Origin: an uncultured Oscillospiraceae bacterium
Lineage (GTDB): Bacteria; Bacillota; Clostridia; Oscillospirales; Oscillospiraceae
Direction of reading: 5' to 3'
DNA length: 64,000 nt
NCBI GenBank assembly: GCA_910588975.1
Contig: CAJUSE010000002.1
Coordinates: 1-64,000 of the forward strand
In this document: piece by piece, positions 38,752 through 47,179 of the stretch
How positions within the stretch are numbered: position 1 is the stretch's first letter
How the letters are laid out: every line of letters begins with the position of its first letter
The notes under the pieces: generated by a model
Told to the model about the DNA's origin: nothing
Database searches by the model: none
The model's input: the letters and a program-made list of their open reading frames with translations, nothing else
Made by a program: the position numbers and the translations under genes

Positions 38752-39465
38752 ATGGCCCTTTACGCATTGGGGGACACCCACCTCTCTCTGGGTGGCAGTA
38801 AGGCCATGGACTCCTTTGGAGGGGCCTGGGATGGATATGTGGATAAGCTGCGTTCGGCCTTTGCAGGTCTTACCGAGGAGGACGGCGTGGTCCTCTGCGG
38901 GGACTTGAGCTGGGGGATGAGCTTGGAGGAGGCCCTGCCTGACTTTTTATTTCTGGACAGCCTTTTTCCGGGGAAAAAGTTTCTGGTAAAAGGCAACCAC
39001 GACTATTGGTGGACTACGGCCAACAAGATGTATCAGTTCTGGGCGCAGAACGGTATCCAGAACTTTGAGCTGCTTCACAACAACTGTCGCTTTTGGGGAG
39101 ATGTGGCTCTATGCGGTACCCGGGGTTGGTTTTTTGAGGAGGAGGCCGACGGTCACAACGAAAAGGTCTTTCACCGAGAGGTACTGCGGTTGGAGACCTC
39201 TTTGAAGGCGGCAGGGGAAAAGGAGAAGCTGTGCTTTCTCCACTACCCGCCTCTGTATCAGGGCTATATCTGTCAGGAGATCGTGGACCTGATGGAGCTT
39301 TACCAGGTCTCAGCCTGTTACTATGGGCATCTCCATGGAGGCAGTCACCGCCTGGCCCAGGAGGGCCGCCGGGGGCGTGTGGAGTACCACCTTGTGGCTG
39401 GAGATTATCGTGATTTTCAGCCTATGAAGGTCCTGGATGGGCCCCAAAATGAAAAAGTTCTGTAA
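38752..39465 (+). CDS. Calcineurin-like metallophosphoesterase
   Basis: A 237-residue two-metal phosphoesterase with the motifs ALGDTHLSLG, LCGDLSWGM, VKGNHDYWW, FLHYPPL and YYGHLHGGSHR in the canonical order. The substrate is unknown; related proteins act on nucleotides or phosphoproteins. AAAGGAGGGCGG precedes the ATG, and the gap from the dipeptidase gene is 30 bases, so they may be co-transcribed. Confidence 0.88.
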   Translation: MALYALGDTHLSLGGSKAMDSFGGAWDGYVDKLRSAFAGLTEEDGVVLCGDLSWGMSLEEALPDFLFLDSLFPGKKFLVKGNHDYWWTTANKMYQFWAQNGIQNFELLHNNCRFWGDVALCGTRGWFFEEEADGHNEKVFHREVLRLETSLKAAGEKEKLCFLHYPPLYQGYICQEIVDLMELYQVSACYYGHLHGGSHRLAQEGRRGRVEYHLVAGDYRDFQPMKVLDGPQNEKVL

Positions 39466-39481
39466 AATGTGAAAAAAATAC

Positions 39482-39510
39482 TGGAAAAATGGCGCTATCC
39501 CTGATACAAT
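39482..39510 (+). promoter_or_regulatory. Candidate promoter of tig
   Basis: Extended -10 TGATACAAT (39502-39510) with a weak -35 TGGAAA at 39482-39487 and a 17-base spacer. The leader that follows can form GCCGCCG/CGGCGGT with an inner GTCC/GGAC hairpin (39526-39567). Confidence 0.5.
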
Positions 39511-39585
39511 ACAAAGGATATCGTTAGCCGCCGTCCAACAGGACAGAAAAAGGAACAGGCGGCGGTTATAGGAGGAAGTACAAAC

Positions 39586-41067
39586 ATGAATGTCAAGAGC
39601 GTAGAAAAACTGGAAAAGAGCATGGTCGCCCTGGTCATCGAGTCCAACGCCCAGGAGTTCGAGACGGCCGTCGAGAAGGTCTATAAGAAGCAGCGTGGCC
39701 GTATTGCGGTCCCTGGCTTCCGCAAGGGCAAGGCGCCCCGGAAGATCATTGAGCGGATGTACGGCGCCGACATCTTCTATGAGGATGCCATCAATGAGAT
39801 CTATCCTGACCTCTTTGCCCAGGCCGTGGAGCAGGAGAAGATCGACGCTGTGGCCTACCCTGAGGTGGAGCTGCTGGAGGTGGGCAAGGAGGGTTTCTCC
39901 TTCAAGGCCACTGTGGCCGTCCGCCCCGAGGTGAAGCTGGGTAAGTACAAGGGTCTTACTGCCGCCAAGGATGAGCTGAAGGTTACCGAGAAGGACATCG
40001 ACGGGGAGCTGAAGCCTTACATTGAGCGTGCTACCCAGCTCAAGGATGTGGACCGGAAGGCCAAGATGGGTGATGACCTCATCATTGATTTTGCTGGTTA
40101 TATGGACGGCGTGGCCTTTGATGGCGGCACCGCCACCGATCAAGCCCTGGTGCTGGGCAGCAATGTGTTTATCCCCGGCTTCGAGGAGCAGCTGGTAGGT
40201 GCCAAGGCTGGCCAGGAGAAGGAGGTCAACGTCACCTTCCCCGAGGATTACCAGATGGAGGATTATGCCGGCAAGCCCGCCACCTTTAAGGTGACGGTGA
40301 AGGCTGTGCGTGAGAAGGTAGAGCCCGTTCTGGATGACGAGTTTGCCAAGGATGTCTCTGAGTTTGAGACCCTGGCCGAGTTGCGCAAGGACCTGGGTGA
40401 GAAGCTCGCCCAGCGTCGTGAGGCCGCTGCTCAGTCCAAGTTTGAGGAGTCTCTGCTGGACCAGGTCACTGAGAACATGGAAGTGGAGATCCCTGAGGCC
40501 ATGGTGGAGATGCGTACCCAGCAGATGCTGGATGATTACAGCCAGCGCATCACCGCTCAGGGTATTCCCTTTGAGCAGTACCTGGCCATGACTGGCATTT
40601 CCGTGGATATGCTCAAGCTTCAGGCCCACGAGGGGGCTCTGCGGCAGGTCAAGGTGGATCTGGCTCTGGGCGCTATCGCTCAGGCCGAGAAGATCGAGGT
40701 CACCCAGGAGGATATGGATGCCGAGTGCCAGCGGCTGGCCGACCAGTACGGCATGGAGATGGAGAAGGTCAAGGAGATCGTGCCTGTGGCCGATCTGCAG
40801 AAGGACCTGACCAATCAGAAGGCCGCCGCCATCATCTATGACTCTGCCAAGGTGGGGAAGACTCCTGCTAAGAAGGCTGCCAAGAAGACGGAGGAGAAGG
40901 CTGAGGGCGAGAAGAAGCCCGCCGCCAAGAAGAGCACCAAGAAGGCCGAGGGTGAGGCTGAGAAGAAGCCCGCCGCCAAAAAGACCACCAAGAAGGCCGA
41001 GAGCGAGACCGAGAAGAAGCCCGCTGCCAAAAAGACCACCAAGAAGACGGTCAAGACCGAGGAATAA
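39586..41067 (+). CDS. tig: Trigger factor with a histone-H1-like carboxy-terminal tail
   Basis: Ribosome-bound chaperone with peptidyl-prolyl isomerase activity. Residues 1-110 are the ribosome-binding domain with the signature VPGFRKGKAPRKIIE, about 150-235 the FKBP-like domain (GDDLIIDFAGYMDG, VLGSNVFIPGFEEQL), and 250-420 the chaperone arms. From residue 422 there is an added tail of about 70 residues rich in K, A, P, T and E with three EKKPAAKK repeats, absent from ordinary trigger factors of about 430 residues. AGGAGGAAG precedes the ATG. clpP and clpX follow, the usual tig-clpP-clpX order. Confidence 0.93.
   Translation: MNVKSVEKLEKSMVALVIESNAQEFETAVEKVYKKQRGRIAVPGFRKGKAPRKIIERMYGADIFYEDAINEIYPDLFAQAVEQEKIDAVAYPEVELLEVGKEGFSFKATVAVRPEVKLGKYKGLTAAKDELKVTEKDIDGELKPYIERATQLKDVDRKAKMGDDLIIDFAGYMDGVAFDGGTATDQALVLGSNVFIPGFEEQLVGAKAGQEKEVNVTFPEDYQMEDYAGKPATFKVTVKAVREKVEPVLDDEFAKDVSEFETLAELRKDLGEKLAQRREAAAQSKFEESLLDQVTENMEVEIPEAMVEMRTQQMLDDYSQRITAQGIPFEQYLAMTGISVDMLKLQAHEGALRQVKVDLALGAIAQAEKIEVTQEDMDAECQRLADQYGMEMEKVKEIVPVADLQKDLTNQKAAAIIYDSAKVGKTPAKKAAKKTEEKAEGEKKPAAKKSTKKAEGEAEKKPAAKKTTKKAESETEKKPAAKKTTKKTVKTEE
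40849..41067 (+). repeat. Lys/Ala-rich repeats in the 3' end of tig
   Basis: The last 72 codons encode three copies of EKKPAAKK followed by STKKAE or TTKKAE-like units. The DNA is a degenerate tandem repeat of about 48 bases per unit, dominated by AAG and GCC codons. Confidence 0.75.
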
Positions 41068-41165
41068 TTTCCCTCTCCGGGGGGATACTGTGATGTGTGT
41101 TTGCCTGAGAGAGCAGGATGGATAAAACGTCCCTGTGTGAATTTGAAAAAGGAGATCATAATATC

Positions 41166-41756
41166 ATGAGTTTAGTCCCCTATGTAGTAGAGCAAACCAG
41201 CCGTGGCGAGCGTTCCTACGACATTTTTTCCCGGCTGCTCAATGACCGTATCATCATTCTGAGTGAGGATGTCAACTCCGCCTCGGCCAGCATCGTGGTG
41301 GCAGAGCTGCTGTTCCTGGAGGCTCAGGATCCGGATAAGGACATTCAGTTCTACATCAACAGCCCTGGCGGCTCTATCACCGACGGCATGGCCATCTATG
41401 ACACCATGCAGTATATCAAGTGCGACGTATCCACCATCTGCGTGGGTATGGCTGCCTCTATGGGTGCTTTCCTTCTGGCCGCCGGCACTAAGGGCAAGCG
41501 TCTGGCCCTGCCCAATTCCGAGATCCTCATCCACCAGCCTCTCATTGGCGGCGGCGGTATCTCGGGTCAGACCACCGATGTGAAGATCCATGCCGACCAC
41601 CTGGTCTACACCCGTCAGAAGATGAACCAGATGCTCAGCCGGATGACCGGCCAGAGCCTGGAGACCATTCAGCGGGATACAGAGCGGGACAACTACATGA
41701 CCGCTCAGCAGGCTATGGAATACGGCCTGATCGACAAGGTTATCGAACACCGCTAA
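41166..41756 (+). CDS. clpP: ATP-dependent Clp protease proteolytic subunit
   Basis: Serine peptidase that forms a tetradecameric chamber and degrades proteins fed by ClpX or ClpC. The 196-residue protein starts MSLVPYVVEQTSRGERSYDIFSRLL and has FYINSPGGSITDGMAIYDTM, the catalytic serine in GMAASMGAFLLAAG, and the histidine in ILIHQPL. The ATG at 41166 gives the family start; AAGGAG lies 12 bases upstream. A GC-rich hairpin separates it from clpX. Confidence 0.96.
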   Translation: MSLVPYVVEQTSRGERSYDIFSRLLNDRIIILSEDVNSASASIVVAELLFLEAQDPDKDIQFYINSPGGSITDGMAIYDTMQYIKCDVSTICVGMAASMGAFLLAAGTKGKRLALPNSEILIHQPLIGGGGISGQTTDVKIHADHLVYTRQKMNQMLSRMTGQSLETIQRDTERDNYMTAQQAMEYGLIDKVIEHR

Positions 41757-41767
41757 TACGCATAGGG

Positions 41768-41793
41768 GGAGCGGGGCCATGTAGCCCCGCTCC
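41768..41793 (+). other. Hairpin between clpP and clpX
   Basis: Perfect 10-pair stem GGAGCGGGGC / GCCCCGCTCC with a 6-base loop and no T-run; possibly a processing or attenuation site. Confidence 0.6.
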
Positions 41794-41831
41794 TTCCGGC
41801 GTTCCAAGTCATTCCTGAGAGGTAACGATTC

Positions 41832-43100
41832 ATGGCAAAAAACGACGAACGTAAGGTAGTCCGCTGCTCTTTCTGCGGCAAGCGGCAGGAAGATGTGGCA
41901 CGGATCATTGCCGGCCCCGGGGCCTATATCTGCAATGAGTGTGTCCATCTGTGCATGTCGATCCTGGAGGATGTGGAGAACCAGAACGATGCCTTCCACA
42001 CCGAATCCTCCGACGATATCCCCACCCCCAAGGAAATTCACCGGGTGCTGGACCAGTATATCATCGGTCAGGAGCAGGCCAAGGTCGCCCTGTCGGTGGC
42101 GGTCTATAACCACTACAAGCGTATTTTCTTTGGCGATGGGGATGACGTGGAGCTGCAAAAGAGCAACATTCTGCTCATCGGCCCCACCGGCTGCGGCAAG
42201 ACCCTCTTTGCCCAGACATTGGCCCGGGTGCTGAAGGTGCCCTTTGCCATTGCCGATGCCACCACCCTTACCGAGGCCGGATATGTGGGCGATGACGTGG
42301 AGAATATCCTGCTGCGTCTGGTTCAGGCTGCCGATTATGACATTGAACTGGCAGAGCGTGGCATCATCTATATCGATGAGATGGATAAGATCGCCCGCAA
42401 GAGTGAGAACACGTCCATCACTCGGGACGTGTCCGGCGAGGGAGTCCAGCAGGCCCTGCTGAAGATCCTGGAGGGCACGGTGGCCAATGTGCCGCCTCAG
42501 GGCGGGCGCAAGCACCCCCACTCTGAGTTCCTTCAGGTGAATACCAAGAATATCCTCTTCATCTGCGGCGGAGCCTTTGACGGACTGGAGAAGATCATTG
42601 AGCAACGGCTGGACAAAAAGACCATCGGCTTCGGGGCGGAAATTCGAACCAAGTCGGAGCGGGATAACGGTGATCTCTTTGCCCAGGTCCAGCCTCACGA
42701 CCTTATCAAGTTTGGCATCATCCCTGAACTGGTGGGTCGTCTGCCTGTGGTGACTTCGCTGAACCACCTGACTCGGGAGCAGCTGGTGCGCATCCTCACC
42801 GAGCCCAAGAACGCCTTGGTGCGTCAGTACCAAAAGCTGATGGAGTACGATGATGTGGCTCTGGAGTTCCAGCCCGACGCACTGGATGCGGCAGCGGATA
42901 AGGCTCTGGAACGAGGCATTGGCGCCCGTGGCCTGCGGGCGGTGCTGGAAGAAGTCATGACCCGCACTATGTACGATGCCCCCTCTGATCCCACCATTTC
43001 CAAGGTGGTTATCACCGGGGAGAGTGTCAGGGAGGGAGCTGCTCCCCGGATCCTCCACGATCAGGAGAAGCAGCCTCGCTCGGAGGAGACAGCTTCCTGA
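41832..43100 (+). CDS. clpX: ATP-dependent Clp protease ATP-binding subunit ClpX
   Basis: AAA+ unfoldase that recognises and feeds substrates to ClpP. The 422-residue protein has an amino-terminal C4 zinc finger (RCSFCGKRQ and YICNECVHLC), Walker A GPTGCGKTLF, Walker B IIYIDEMDKIA, the pore loop GYVGDDVEN and the IGF loop (KKTIGFG) that docks on ClpP. A weak GAGAGG lies before the ATG. A terminator-like hairpin follows. Confidence 0.96.
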   Translation: MAKNDERKVVRCSFCGKRQEDVARIIAGPGAYICNECVHLCMSILEDVENQNDAFHTESSDDIPTPKEIHRVLDQYIIGQEQAKVALSVAVYNHYKRIFFGDGDDVELQKSNILLIGPTGCGKTLFAQTLARVLKVPFAIADATTLTEAGYVGDDVENILLRLVQAADYDIELAERGIIYIDEMDKIARKSENTSITRDVSGEGVQQALLKILEGTVANVPPQGGRKHPHSEFLQVNTKNILFICGGAFDGLEKIIEQRLDKKTIGFGAEIRTKSERDNGDLFAQVQPHDLIKFGIIPELVGRLPVVTSLNHLTREQLVRILTEPKNALVRQYQKLMEYDDVALEFQPDALDAAADKALERGIGARGLRAVLEEVMTRTMYDAPSDPTISKVVITGESVREGAAPRILHDQEKQPRSEETAS

Positions 43101-43113
43101 ATACAGTGATTTT

Positions 43114-43141
43114 CGGGGCGGGGAGACCCGTCCCGATTTTC
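43114..43141 (+). terminator. Probable terminator after clpX
   Basis: CGGGGCGGG / CCCGTCCCG stem (one G-T pair) with a 4-base loop, followed by ATTTT. The T-run is short. Confidence 0.55.
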
Positions 43142-43174
43142 CTATCTGCCCCTTTGCATCAGGAGGGATAAAGC

Positions 43175-43759
43175 ATGGAATTGAACACACAGAAGGCAGA
43201 GTTTATCCGCTCGGCCGCCGCAGCCAAGGACTTTCCACGGGACGGTCGGCCCCAGGTGGCCTTTGCCGGCCGGTCCAATGTAGGAAAATCCTCGGTCATC
43301 AACCGGCTGCTCAACCGTAAAAACTTTGCCCGGGTTGGTTCTGCTCCCGGTAAGACCACCCATATCAACTACTTCCTTATCGATCAGAAGCTCTATCTGG
43401 TAGACCTGCCCGGCTATGGTTACGCCAAGGTCTCTCAGGCGGAAAAGAACCGCTGGGCTCGGCTCATTCAGAGCTGGTTTGATGACCCTGAGCTTATGAG
43501 TTTGGGGGTGCTCATTGTGGATGCCCGGCACAAGCCCACAGCCAACGATATGGGGATGGCTGACTATTTTAAGGCCAGCGGCAAGCCCTGGGTGGTGGTG
43601 GCGAACAAGTTGGACAAGGTGAAAAAAAGCGAACTGGAAGGTAATCTGGCGCTGATCCAAGAGACGTTGGAGCTTCCTGAAGCTGTAAAAGTTATTCCCT
43701 TTTCAGCAGAGAAGGGAACAGGCCGGGAGGAGCTTTTAAGAACGATTTTGGCACATTGA
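43175..43759 (+). CDS. engB: Ribosome biogenesis GTP-binding protein YsxC/EngB
   Basis: Small GTPase for assembly of the 50S subunit. The 194-residue protein has AFAGRSNVGKSSVINRLLNRK (G1), PGKTTHINYF (G2), LVDLPGYGYAKV (G3) and VVANKLDKVKKSE (G4). AGGAGGG precedes the ATG. It follows clpX, as lon and ysxC follow clpX in Bacillus; lon is absent here. Confidence 0.94.
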   Translation: MELNTQKAEFIRSAAAAKDFPRDGRPQVAFAGRSNVGKSSVINRLLNRKNFARVGSAPGKTTHINYFLIDQKLYLVDLPGYGYAKVSQAEKNRWARLIQSWFDDPELMSLGVLIVDARHKPTANDMGMADYFKASGKPWVVVANKLDKVKKSELEGNLALIQETLELPEAVKVIPFSAEKGTGREELLRTILAH

Positions 43760-43768
43760 GCCTTGTTC

Positions 43769-43797
43769 TTGTCAGAGAATGAAAAATTTGCTATAAT
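43769..43797 (+). promoter_or_regulatory. Promoter of the site-2 protease-scpA-scpB operon
   Basis: TTGTCA (43769-43774), a 17-base spacer, TATAAT (43792-43797). Confidence 0.8.
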
Positions 43798-43822
43798 AAT
43801 ATCCTAAAGGAGGTGAGGGAAT

Positions 43823-44530
43823 ATGTACGGCTGGCAGGATTTTTGGAACAGCATGGACTGGTGGCGCCTGTTGGGCCTTTTGCTCTCAGCGGTGGCCGTC
43901 CTGCTGTGCATGACAGTCCACGAGCTCTCCCACGGCTTTACGGCCTATAAGCTGGGGGACGGCACTGCCAAGTCCATGGGCCGGCTCTCCCTCAACCCTC
44001 TTAAGCACGTGGATCCCATCGGGGCACTGCTCTTGCTCTTTGTTGGGGTGGGCTGGGCTAAGCCGGTGTCTGTGGATCCCAGGCACTTCAAAAATCCCAA
44101 GATGGGCATGGCTCTTACCGCTTTGGCCGGGCCGGTATCCAATTTGCTTCTGACTTTAGTCGTGCTTTTGCTGTGCCGACTCCTGATGCCTCGGATGCCC
44201 CAGGCTGGGACAGCAATGCTGCTGGTTTTCATGTTTTTGTGCCATGTGGCCGTTATGAGTCTGGGCCTGGGGCTCTTTAACCTCATTCCCATCCCGCCTT
44301 TGGACGGGTCCAAAGTGCTTTTTTCCGTTCTGCCGGAAAAGATTTACTGGGGCATTCAACGCTATGAGCGCTACATCCTTTTCCTGGTGCTGGCCCTGTC
44401 CTTTTTTGGAGCCTTTGATGGCTGGCTGAGCATCGGCCTGGAAAAGGTGTTGAGTATGTTCTGCACTCTGACAGGGGTAGACATCAACGCCGTGCTCTAC
44501 GGCTCCTACTTTTTTAGTATTTTGAGGTGA
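43823..44530 (+). CDS. Site-2 protease family (M50) membrane protein
   Basis: A 235-residue polytopic membrane protein of the short YwhC-like site-2 protease group. The zinc motif is CMTVHELSHGFTAYKLGD (HELSH) and the second ligand motif NLIPIPPLDGSKVL. Residues KLGDGTAKSMGRLSLNPLKHVDPIG are typical. Substrates are unknown. It is the first gene of an operon with scpA, scpB, DUF2953, ytfJ and a D,D-carboxypeptidase, a common arrangement in Clostridia. GGAGGTGAGGG precedes the ATG. Confidence 0.88.
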   Translation: MYGWQDFWNSMDWWRLLGLLLSAVAVLLCMTVHELSHGFTAYKLGDGTAKSMGRLSLNPLKHVDPIGALLLLFVGVGWAKPVSVDPRHFKNPKMGMALTALAGPVSNLLLTLVVLLLCRLLMPRMPQAGTAMLLVFMFLCHVAVMSLGLGLFNLIPIPPLDGSKVLFSVLPEKIYWGIQRYERYILFLVLALSFFGAFDGWLSIGLEKVLSMFCTLTGVDINAVLYGSYFFSILR

Positions 44531-44535
44531 GTGAT

Positions 44536-45333
44536 ATGGAAACGCCTATCTATCACCTCGAAAAGGTGATCCGGGGCAGGGAGGAGGGGGCCGAGGACTT
44601 CAATGGCCCTCTGGATCTGATCCTGAGCCTGCTGGCCAAAAATAAAATGGAGATCCAGGACATTCAAATCTCCCTCATACTGGAACAGTATCTGGCCTGG
44701 ATGGACAAGCGCCGCTCCCTGGAGTTGGAAGTGGCCAGCGAGTTTGTCACTATGGCCGCTCAGCTTATGTTTATCAAAACGAGAATGCTGCTCTCCATCC
44801 ATGATGAGGAGGCCATCTCAGAGCTGGACCAGCTGATTGCCTCGCTGGAGGAGCATCAGCGCAATGAGAACTACGCCAGGCTTCGGGCGGTTATCCCGCA
44901 GCTTTCTGACCGTTACGACACCTTTCGGGATTACATCACAAAGGTGCCCGAGCATCTGCCGGTGAACAAGGTCTACCATTACAGCCACAAGCCAGAGGAT
45001 CTGCTGCATGCCATATTCATGGCACTGGAGCGGGTGGACAATCACCTGCCGCCTCCCATGGCGGCCTTTGAGGGTATTGTGGGCCGGGAGCCCTATCCGG
45101 TCAGCGATAAGGCTGGGGAGATCATTGAACGGCTGCGCCAATTTGGTGTCACCCGGTTCCATGCCCTGTTTAAGGGCAATCGCAGCCGCAGTGAGATCGT
45201 GGCCACATTTCTGGCTGTGTTGGAGCTGTGTAAGGCCCGGCGGCTGCGGCTGGCAGGGACCGAGACCGACTGTACCGTTACCAGTATTGGTGGGGGCGAT
45301 GAGGACTTCGAGTTTTCTGCCGATACATATTGA
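44536..45333 (+). CDS. scpA: Segregation and condensation protein A
   Basis: Kleisin subunit that links the SMC heads in the bacterial condensin. The 265-residue protein has FNGPLDLILSLLAKNKMEIQDIQISLILEQYL near the start and the winged-helix end with VVATFLAVLELCKARRLRL. ATG 44536 is preferred because GAGGTGAG lies upstream; GTG 44527 is also in frame. It is followed 14 bases later by scpB. Confidence 0.92.
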   Translation: METPIYHLEKVIRGREEGAEDFNGPLDLILSLLAKNKMEIQDIQISLILEQYLAWMDKRRSLELEVASEFVTMAAQLMFIKTRMLLSIHDEEAISELDQLIASLEEHQRNENYARLRAVIPQLSDRYDTFRDYITKVPEHLPVNKVYHYSHKPEDLLHAIFMALERVDNHLPPPMAAFEGIVGREPYPVSDKAGEIIERLRQFGVTRFHALFKGNRSRSEIVATFLAVLELCKARRLRLAGTETDCTVTSIGGGDEDFEFSADTY

Positions 45334-45347
45334 GAGGAGGATGCTGA

Positions 45348-46085
45348 ATGGAATTGAAAGAAGTGGAGTCCGCCATTGAGGGCATCCTCTTTGCCGCCGG
45401 GGAGCCGGTGGGAGTAGAGCGGCTGTGCCTCACGCTGGACATTGACCGCCCCACTGCCGATGCTGTCTGCCAACGGCTGGCAGACCATTACAGCTATGAG
45501 CGCCGGGGCATTCGGCTGGTGAAGCTGGACAACAGCTATCAACTCTGTTCAGCTCCTGAATATGCTGAATATATTCGCAAGGCCTTCGAGAGTCGTCGCC
45601 CCGCCCGACTGAGCCAGCCGGCGCTGGAGGTTTTGTCCATTATTGCCTATTATCAGCCCACCACCAAGGCCTATGTAGATCAAATTCGAGGGGTGGACAG
45701 CTCCTATACTGTGGGCCTGCTTACAGAGCGGGAGCTTATCGAGGAATGCGGCCGTATGGCAGTGCCCGGCCGGCCTATCCTCTATCGTACCACCCAGAAT
45801 TTTCTGCGTTCTTTTGGCCTGGGCAGCCTGGACGAGCTGCCGGATCTGCCCAATGCCTCGGCAGAGGACGAACAGATCACTCTGGATATGCAAGCGGCTA
45901 TCGCCGGGCTCCAGGAGAGCCAGGAGACAGAAGAAAGCTCGGAGGAGGAGCCCATTTCTGATGAGGAGCTGGAGGCCGCCGCCCGTGAACTGGCAGAGCG
46001 GGAAGCGCATATCTTTGACGATTTACCCCAGGTCCCCGATATTTGGGAGGAGGATGAGCCCACCGGGGAGGGCGAGGATATATGA
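45348..46085 (+). CDS. scpB: Segregation and condensation protein B
   Basis: Tandem winged-helix partner of ScpA in the SMC complex. The 245-residue protein has SAIEGILFAAGEPVG at the start, LSQPALEVLSIIAYYQPTTKAYVDQIRGVDSSYTV in the second domain and YRTTQNFLRSFGLGSLDELPDL. An acidic tail of about 65 residues follows, longer than in many ScpB proteins. GAGAGGAGG precedes the ATG. It overlaps the DUF2953 gene by 4 bases. Confidence 0.93.
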   Translation: MELKEVESAIEGILFAAGEPVGVERLCLTLDIDRPTADAVCQRLADHYSYERRGIRLVKLDNSYQLCSAPEYAEYIRKAFESRRPARLSQPALEVLSIIAYYQPTTKAYVDQIRGVDSSYTVGLLTERELIEECGRMAVPGRPILYRTTQNFLRSFGLGSLDELPDLPNASAEDEQITLDMQAAIAGLQESQETEESSEEEPISDEELEAAARELAEREAHIFDDLPQVPDIWEEDEPTGEGEDI

Positions 46086-46723
46086 CCGCCCTGAAGGTGC
46101 TGCTGGTCATCTTTCTGTTCCTGTTTCTCCTGGGCCGTATCCGGGTAGGGGGAGATGGGGAATATAGCACAGAAGGACTGATTGTCCGGCTCCGGGTAGG
46201 TACCGTTCCCATTCAGGTGTTTCCTCTGAAAAAAGCAAAAAGGGAGAAAAAACCAGCGAAAAAGAAGAAAAAAGTTATCAAAGCTGCCGAAGATGAGCTG
46301 ATGGAGAAGCCTCAGAAGCCGGAGAGGCCTAAAAAGGGGGGCTCACTGGACCTGGTGAAGGCGGCACTTCCCCTTGTTGGCGAAGCGGCGGGAGAGCTGA
46401 GGGAACGCATTTGCATCGATATGCTGCATATGGATCTGCTTTTTGGCGGCAGAGATGCTGCCCAGACGGCCATCCTTTTTGGTATGTCCAATGCCTTCAT
46501 CGCAGTGCTGCTGTCTGTGTTTCAGCAAAATTTTGAAGTGAAGGAGCACCGGGTCCACACAGCTGTGGACTTTAACGAGACAAGCACTACCCTGTATCTC
46601 CACGCAGCCTTTTCTGCCCGGATCGGGCAGCTTATTGGCTTTGCCCTTCAATTTGGTTGGAAGTTCTTTGTACGTTATCAAAATGTAAAAAAGACCCATA
46701 CTATGGTGAAAGAGGCGATTTGA
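46082..46723 (+). CDS. DUF2953 domain-containing protein
   Basis: A 213-residue protein with one amino-terminal membrane helix (residues 4-20), a highly basic linker (KKAKREKKPAKKKKK) and the DUF2953 region. Homologues are encoded next to ytfJ in sporulating Firmicutes (ytfI in Bacillus), but their function is not known. It overlaps scpB by 4 bases and ends 1 base before ytfJ, so it is tightly coupled to both. Confidence 0.8.
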   Translation: MTALKVLLVIFLFLFLLGRIRVGGDGEYSTEGLIVRLRVGTVPIQVFPLKKAKREKKPAKKKKKVIKAAEDELMEKPQKPERPKKGGSLDLVKAALPLVGEAAGELRERICIDMLHMDLLFGGRDAAQTAILFGMSNAFIAVLLSVFQQNFEVKEHRVHTAVDFNETSTTLYLHAAFSARIGQLIGFALQFGWKFFVRYQNVKKTHTMVKEAI

Positions 46724-46724
46724 C

Positions 46725-47138
46725 ATGGATGAGAAGAAGCACACCCTGAACGAACTGATGAATGCCGCCATGGATAAAGTGCGGCTCATGGCCGACGCCA
46801 ATACGGTGGTGGGTGAGCCCATCGTGACCGGTGAGGTCACGCTGATTCCCATTTCCCGGGTAAGTGTAGGCGTGGGGGTGGGAGGCAGTGATTTTGTCTC
46901 CAAAAACCAAAAGCGGCCTGAGGCCGAGAATTGTTTTGGCGGCGGAACTGGCGCCGGGATGAACATTGATCCCATTGCTTTTTTGGTTGTGCGGGGGGAT
47001 ACTGTCCGTGTTCTGCCTATGTTGCCTCCTGCCGACGGTGCTCTGGGCCGTGTGGTGGATATGGTTCCTGAATTGGTGGACAAGATCACCGATTTTGTGG
47101 AGAAGCAGCAGGAGAAGAAGGATAACGCCGGGTTCTAA
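46725..47138 (+). CDS. ytfJ: GerW/YtfJ family sporulation protein
   Basis: Spore protein of the YtfJ (GerW) family, required for germination responses in Bacillus. The 137-residue protein has HTLNELMNAAMDKVRLMADANTVVGEPIV, TLIPISRVSVGVGVGGSDF, and a glycine-rich GGGTGAGMNIDPIAFLVV segment. The ATG overlaps closely with the end of the DUF2953 gene. In this organism it lies in the scpAB operon, so it may be transcribed in growing cells too unless an internal sporulation promoter exists. Confidence 0.9.
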   Translation: MDEKKHTLNELMNAAMDKVRLMADANTVVGEPIVTGEVTLIPISRVSVGVGVGGSDFVSKNQKRPEAENCFGGGTGAGMNIDPIAFLVVRGDTVRVLPMLPPADGALGRVVDMVPELVDKITDFVEKQQEKKDNAGF

Positions 47139-47179
47139 GGCGCATACTGACACCATCTCTTGTTTCGAGGTGGTTTGTT

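Noticed and set aside
41172..43190. Very long open frame on the minus strand opposite clpP and clpX (672 codons).
   Set aside because: It mirrors two highly conserved genes in GC-rich DNA, has no family resemblance, no ribosome-binding site of its own and implausible composition; it is a shadow frame.
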